NCBI GenBank assembly: GCA_937900465.1 | Contig: CALCEJ010000108.1 | Location: forward strand, 1-8,835 | Direction: 5' to 3' | Source: an uncultured Bacteroidales bacterium | Lineage (GTDB): Bacteria; Bacteroidota; Bacteroidia; Bacteroidales; UBA932 | Length of the DNA stretch: 8,835 nucleotides | Notes under the pieces: model-generated | What the model was told of the DNA's origin: nothing | The model's database searches: none | What the model saw: the letters and a program-made list of their open reading frames with translations, nothing else | Position numbers and translations under genes: made by a program | Part shown: positions 7,294 through 8,835 of the stretch, in pieces | How the letters are laid out: each line of letters starts with the position of its first letter | How positions within the stretch are numbered: position 1 is the first letter of the stretch

Positions 7294-8301
7294 CTACAGA
7301 ATGTTTATGTACCAGATTGCGCCTAGGGTAAGGGAAGCGCATTCCCATTCGGTATTGTAACCTGCAACCGCGTGGAGGCGGAGATTTTCGAGGGGATACC
7401 ATTGCACGGCCGCGCCGCCGAAAAAGTCAGTGTCGTCACCGAATTTTTCGATTCCGCCCTTGAGGAAGAATTCCAGCGAGTCCGACAAGCTCCAAAGGAC
7501 CGAGGGCATCGCGGTGATTCTTGCGGGGATGTTGTAGTCCGACGGATACATCTGGCTGAAGAGGTCCAGAGTGAGGAGGAAATCGCCCGCCTGATATTTC
7601 TGACCGAGGGAGAGGATGTTCCAGAAGGTACCCTGATTGCCCATAAATCCGTCGAGGGCGGTCCAGCTCCATTTCGTCTCTACGCCTCCGACGTTACCCA
7701 GCCATCCGAGCGAATAGCTGAACAGGGGTGCTTCGAACAGACCGTCCACTCCGGGGGCTGTGGTTACCTGCAGGGTGATTTCGTTGTCTTCGACAGGGGA
7801 GTATCCTGCCTTGAGACCCCAGTGGTACGTGCTGAAATTGTTCCAGAGATTGCTGCTTAGAACGGGATAGACGTCATAGTCGTAGTCGTCGAATTCCCAG
7901 CCGCCGGTCGTGATCGCATCCTTACCGAAGGTGAAGGTCCAGTTGCCGGTATTCCAGGCGAGATATGCCCAGTCCAGCCAGTTTGCGTCGCGTTTCAGCG
8001 TGTTCGCGTAGAGATCCTTTGTGTCCGCAAGGACGTCGCCGGATACGTCATAGAATCCGGCCCAGTGATTCGCTACGCTGAAGGAAAGATTTTCCGAGAT
8101 GTTTCCCTCGAAGAGGGTGTAGATGGAAGAATTACCGAGTGTGAATTGTGAACCGCTACCGTCGTTATAGAACTCGGGGGACAGGTCCAGTCTCGGAATA
8201 ACGGACAACCCGACACCGGCTCCGGTGTCGTCAGCCTCTTGTGCGAGCACAAGGGAGAAGGACAGCAGAAGTGCTGCGCAAACAACCAGGATTTTCTTCA
8301 T
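7294..8301 (-). CDS. Outer-membrane beta-barrel (porin-like) protein, first gene of the pot operon
   Basis: This is a 335-residue protein. Residues 1-20 are a signal peptide (MKKI, a Leu-rich core, then VLA before Q21). The mature part is rich in alternating aromatic/hydrophobic and polar residues with Gly/Asn/Asp turns, for example WTFTFGKDAITTGGWEF, WGLKAGYSPV, EITLQVTTAP, FLLTLDLFSQMYP and ASLTLGAIWYINIL, as expected for about 14-16 outer-membrane strands. The pattern strand-FGK-D-GGWE resembles phosphate-selective porin O/P-like channels, but I cannot assign a family firmly. The last residue is Leu rather than Phe. An acidic aromatic stretch (E136 to Y145, five acids in ten residues) may lie in a loop and favour cations. 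It leads the operon and sits 4 bases before potA, which suggests polyamine passage across the outer membrane; that role is inference. GAGG lies 4 bases before the ATG. Confidence 0.8.
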   Translation of the reverse strand: MKKILVVCAALLLSFSLVLAQEADDTGAGVGLSVIPRLDLSPEFYNDGSGSQFTLGNSSIYTLFEGNISENLSFSVANHWAGFYDVSGDVLADTKDLYANTLKRDANWLDWAYLAWNTGNWTFTFGKDAITTGGWEFDDYDYDVYPVLSSNLWNNFSTYHWGLKAGYSPVEDNEITLQVTTAPGVDGLFEAPLFSYSLGWLGNVGGVETKWSWTALDGFMGNQGTFWNILSLGQKYQAGDFLLTLDLFSQMYPSDYNIPARITAMPSVLWSLSDSLEFFLKGGIEKFGDDTDFFGGAAVQWYPLENLRLHAVAGYNTEWECASLTLGAIWYINIL

Positions 8302-8314
8302 TTAGCCTCATAAA

Positions 8315-8340
8315 ATAGGGTTTGGTGAAACATAGGGTTT
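8315..8340. repeat. Two direct copies of ATAGGGTTT in the pot operon leader
   Basis: ATAGGGTTT occurs at 8315-8323 and again at 8332-8340 on the plus strand (AAACCCTAT on the transcribed sense strand), 17 bases apart start to start. Both copies lie downstream of the predicted pot transcription start, and the second overlaps one arm of the leader hairpin. They could bind a regulator or be chance in AT-rich DNA; I have no specific protein to propose. Confidence 0.35.
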
Positions 8341-8358
8341 TCCCCCGAAGGGGAAACC
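8336..8358 (-). promoter_or_regulatory. UUCG-capped hairpin at the predicted 5' end of the pot operon mRNA
   Basis: Read on the minus strand, GGTTTCCCC is followed by the loop TTCG and then GGGGAAAACC. The two arms pair over nine positions with a single-base bulge, and the loop is closed by C-G, the extra-stable cUUCGg tetraloop. It begins within a few bases of the predicted transcription start, so it would sit at the mRNA 5' end. A 5' hairpin there could protect the transcript from 5'-end-dependent decay. It is not followed by a U tract in either direction, so a terminator is unlikely. Confidence 0.6.
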
Positions 8359-8364
8359 ACGGTG

Positions 8365-8372
8365 CAAAAGTA
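8365..8372 (-). promoter_or_regulatory. Predicted Bacteroidetes-type -7 box for the barrel-potABCD operon
   Basis: On the minus strand the sequence is TACTTTTG followed by CACC, matching the TAnnTTTG -7 element of the Bacteroidetes primary sigma factor. It lies about 64 bases before the barrel gene start. Transcription would begin near 8358-8361, giving a leader of about 57-60 bases. I do not see a convincing TTTG -33 box at the usual distance, so the call rests on the -7 element and its position. Confidence 0.6.
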
Positions 8373-8395
8373 ATAAAAAAATCCGCTTTTTTATT

Positions 8396-8403
8396 TAACT
8401 TTG
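8396..8403 (+). promoter_or_regulatory. Predicted Bacteroidetes-type -7 box for guaD
   Basis: TAACTTTG on the plus strand matches TAnnTTTG and lies 30 bases before the guaD ATG. Transcription would begin near 8408-8410, giving a short AU-rich leader of about 25 bases with no Shine-Dalgarno, which is usual in Bacteroidetes. No clear -33 TTTG is visible; the expected -33 position falls next to the oppositely directed -7 box of the pot operon. Confidence 0.55.
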
Positions 8404-8433
8404 TGTGCTAAATGAAACAAAACGGTTTTTTAA

Positions 8434-8835
8434 ATGGAAATAACTGAACTTGACCGCGGTTTTATGCGGGAGGCGATAAAGCTTGCAAACGAGAGCGTAA
8501 AACGCGGCGGCGGCCCGTTCGGAGCGGTGATAGTCCGTGACGGAAAAATAATTGCCGGCAGCAGCAACAGCGTCACGATAGACAACGACCCTACGGCCCA
8601 CGCCGAGGTAAACACTATCCGCAAGGCGTGCCGCGAACTTGGTACCTTCGACCTTTCTGACTGCACTATCTATACTTCCTGTGAACCCTGCCCTATGTGC
8701 CTTGGCGCCATATACTGGGCCCGCCTTCGCTGTGTCTTTTACGGCAATGACCGGAAGGATGCGGCGACGATCGATTTCGCGGACGATTTTATCTACGAAG
8801 AGATCGCAAAGCCCATAAGCGGGCGCTCGGTCCCC
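8434..8835 (+). CDS. guaD: Guanine deaminase, cytidine-deaminase fold (3' end outside window)
   Basis: The gene runs off the right edge after 134 codons with no stop. It encodes a zinc-dependent deaminase that converts guanine to xanthine and ammonia in purine salvage and catabolism. The zinc site is complete: TAHAEVNTIR supplies H56 and the proton-shuttling E58, and TSCEPCPMCLGAIYWAR supplies C86 and C89. The stretch from CEPCPMC through IYWAR to FIYEEIAKPISGRSVP matches my recollection of the B. subtilis GuaD C-terminal half much better than tRNA adenosine deaminase TadA or cytidine deaminase. B. subtilis GuaD has about 156 residues, so roughly 20 should be missing. The ATG is chosen because it begins the conserved N-terminal helix (FMREAIKLANESV). 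It is cytoplasmic, divergent from the pot operon, and expressed from its own -7 box. Confidence 0.88.
   Translation, partial: MEITELDRGFMREAIKLANESVKRGGGPFGAVIVRDGKIIAGSSNSVTIDNDPTAHAEVNTIRKACRELGTFDLSDCTIYTSCEPCPMCLGAIYWARLRCVFYGNDRKDAATIDFADDFIYEEIAKPISGRSVP

Noticed and set aside
8336..8358. The leader hairpin as a bidirectional intrinsic terminator
   Set aside because: Neither strand has a U tract directly after the stem, and it lies just downstream of a predicted promoter rather than at a gene end.
8302..8433. A riboswitch in the pot or guaD leader (for example a guanine riboswitch for guaD)
   Set aside because: The leaders are about 60 and 25 bases long, too short for a purine aptamer, and none of its conserved core is visible.
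8412..8447. An 11-codon open frame (MKQNGFLNGNN) starting almost at the predicted guaD transcription start and overlapping the guaD start in another frame
   Set aside because: It is too short to separate from chance, has no ribosome binding site, and shows no codon run or attenuator hairpin that would make it a leader peptide.
8434..8835. TadA (tRNA adenosine deaminase) as the identity of the right-edge deaminase
   Set aside because: The zinc motifs are shared, but the IYWAR and FIYEEIAKP stretches fit GuaD; TadA usually has a different sequence after PCxMC.

Overview
The window looks like chromosome from a member of the Bacteroidota, probably Bacteroidales with moderately high GC. Three observations support this: -7 boxes of the TAnnTTTG type in the one real intergenic region, weak or absent Shine-Dalgarno sequences at several starts, and a patatin-type outer-membrane barrel C-terminus upstream of a Bacteroidetes-style RecX. 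This is inference from gene content and signals; no taxonomic marker gene is present.

Layout. Positions 1-3027 carry a plus-strand run: the 3' end of an outer-membrane beta-barrel protein (probably a patatin-like phospholipase), recX overlapping it by one base, and a 706-residue protein with an N-terminal GNAT acetyltransferase domain, a long unassigned middle and two C-terminal membrane helices. Positions 3036-8301 carry a minus-strand operon, transcribed right to left: an outer-membrane barrel protein, then potA, potB, potC and potD. The barrel and potA are 4 bases apart and each later junction is a 4-base ATGA overlap, so the five genes should form one transcript. Positions 8302-8433 are a divergent intergenic region. 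From 8434 to the right edge runs guaD (guanine deaminase), cut by the window end.

How the genes fit together. PotA (ATPase), PotB and PotC (permeases) and PotD (binding protein) form a spermidine/putrescine-type ABC importer, with the PotD aromatic binding-site residues mostly conserved. The barrel as first gene suggests a dedicated outer-membrane entry route, giving a possible two-membrane polyamine uptake unit. PotD has an added C-terminal membrane helix with a basic tail, so it is probably tethered to the inner membrane. PotA is longer than the E. coli protein because its C-terminal TOBE-like region appears twice.

The divergent region has -7 boxes facing both ways inside one 39-base imperfect dyad, and a UUCG-capped hairpin at the predicted 5' end of the pot transcript. 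I see no RNA genes, CRISPR arrays, insertion sequences or phage genes. Apart from these architectural oddities and the GNAT/membrane fusion, the window is ordinary housekeeping and transport DNA.
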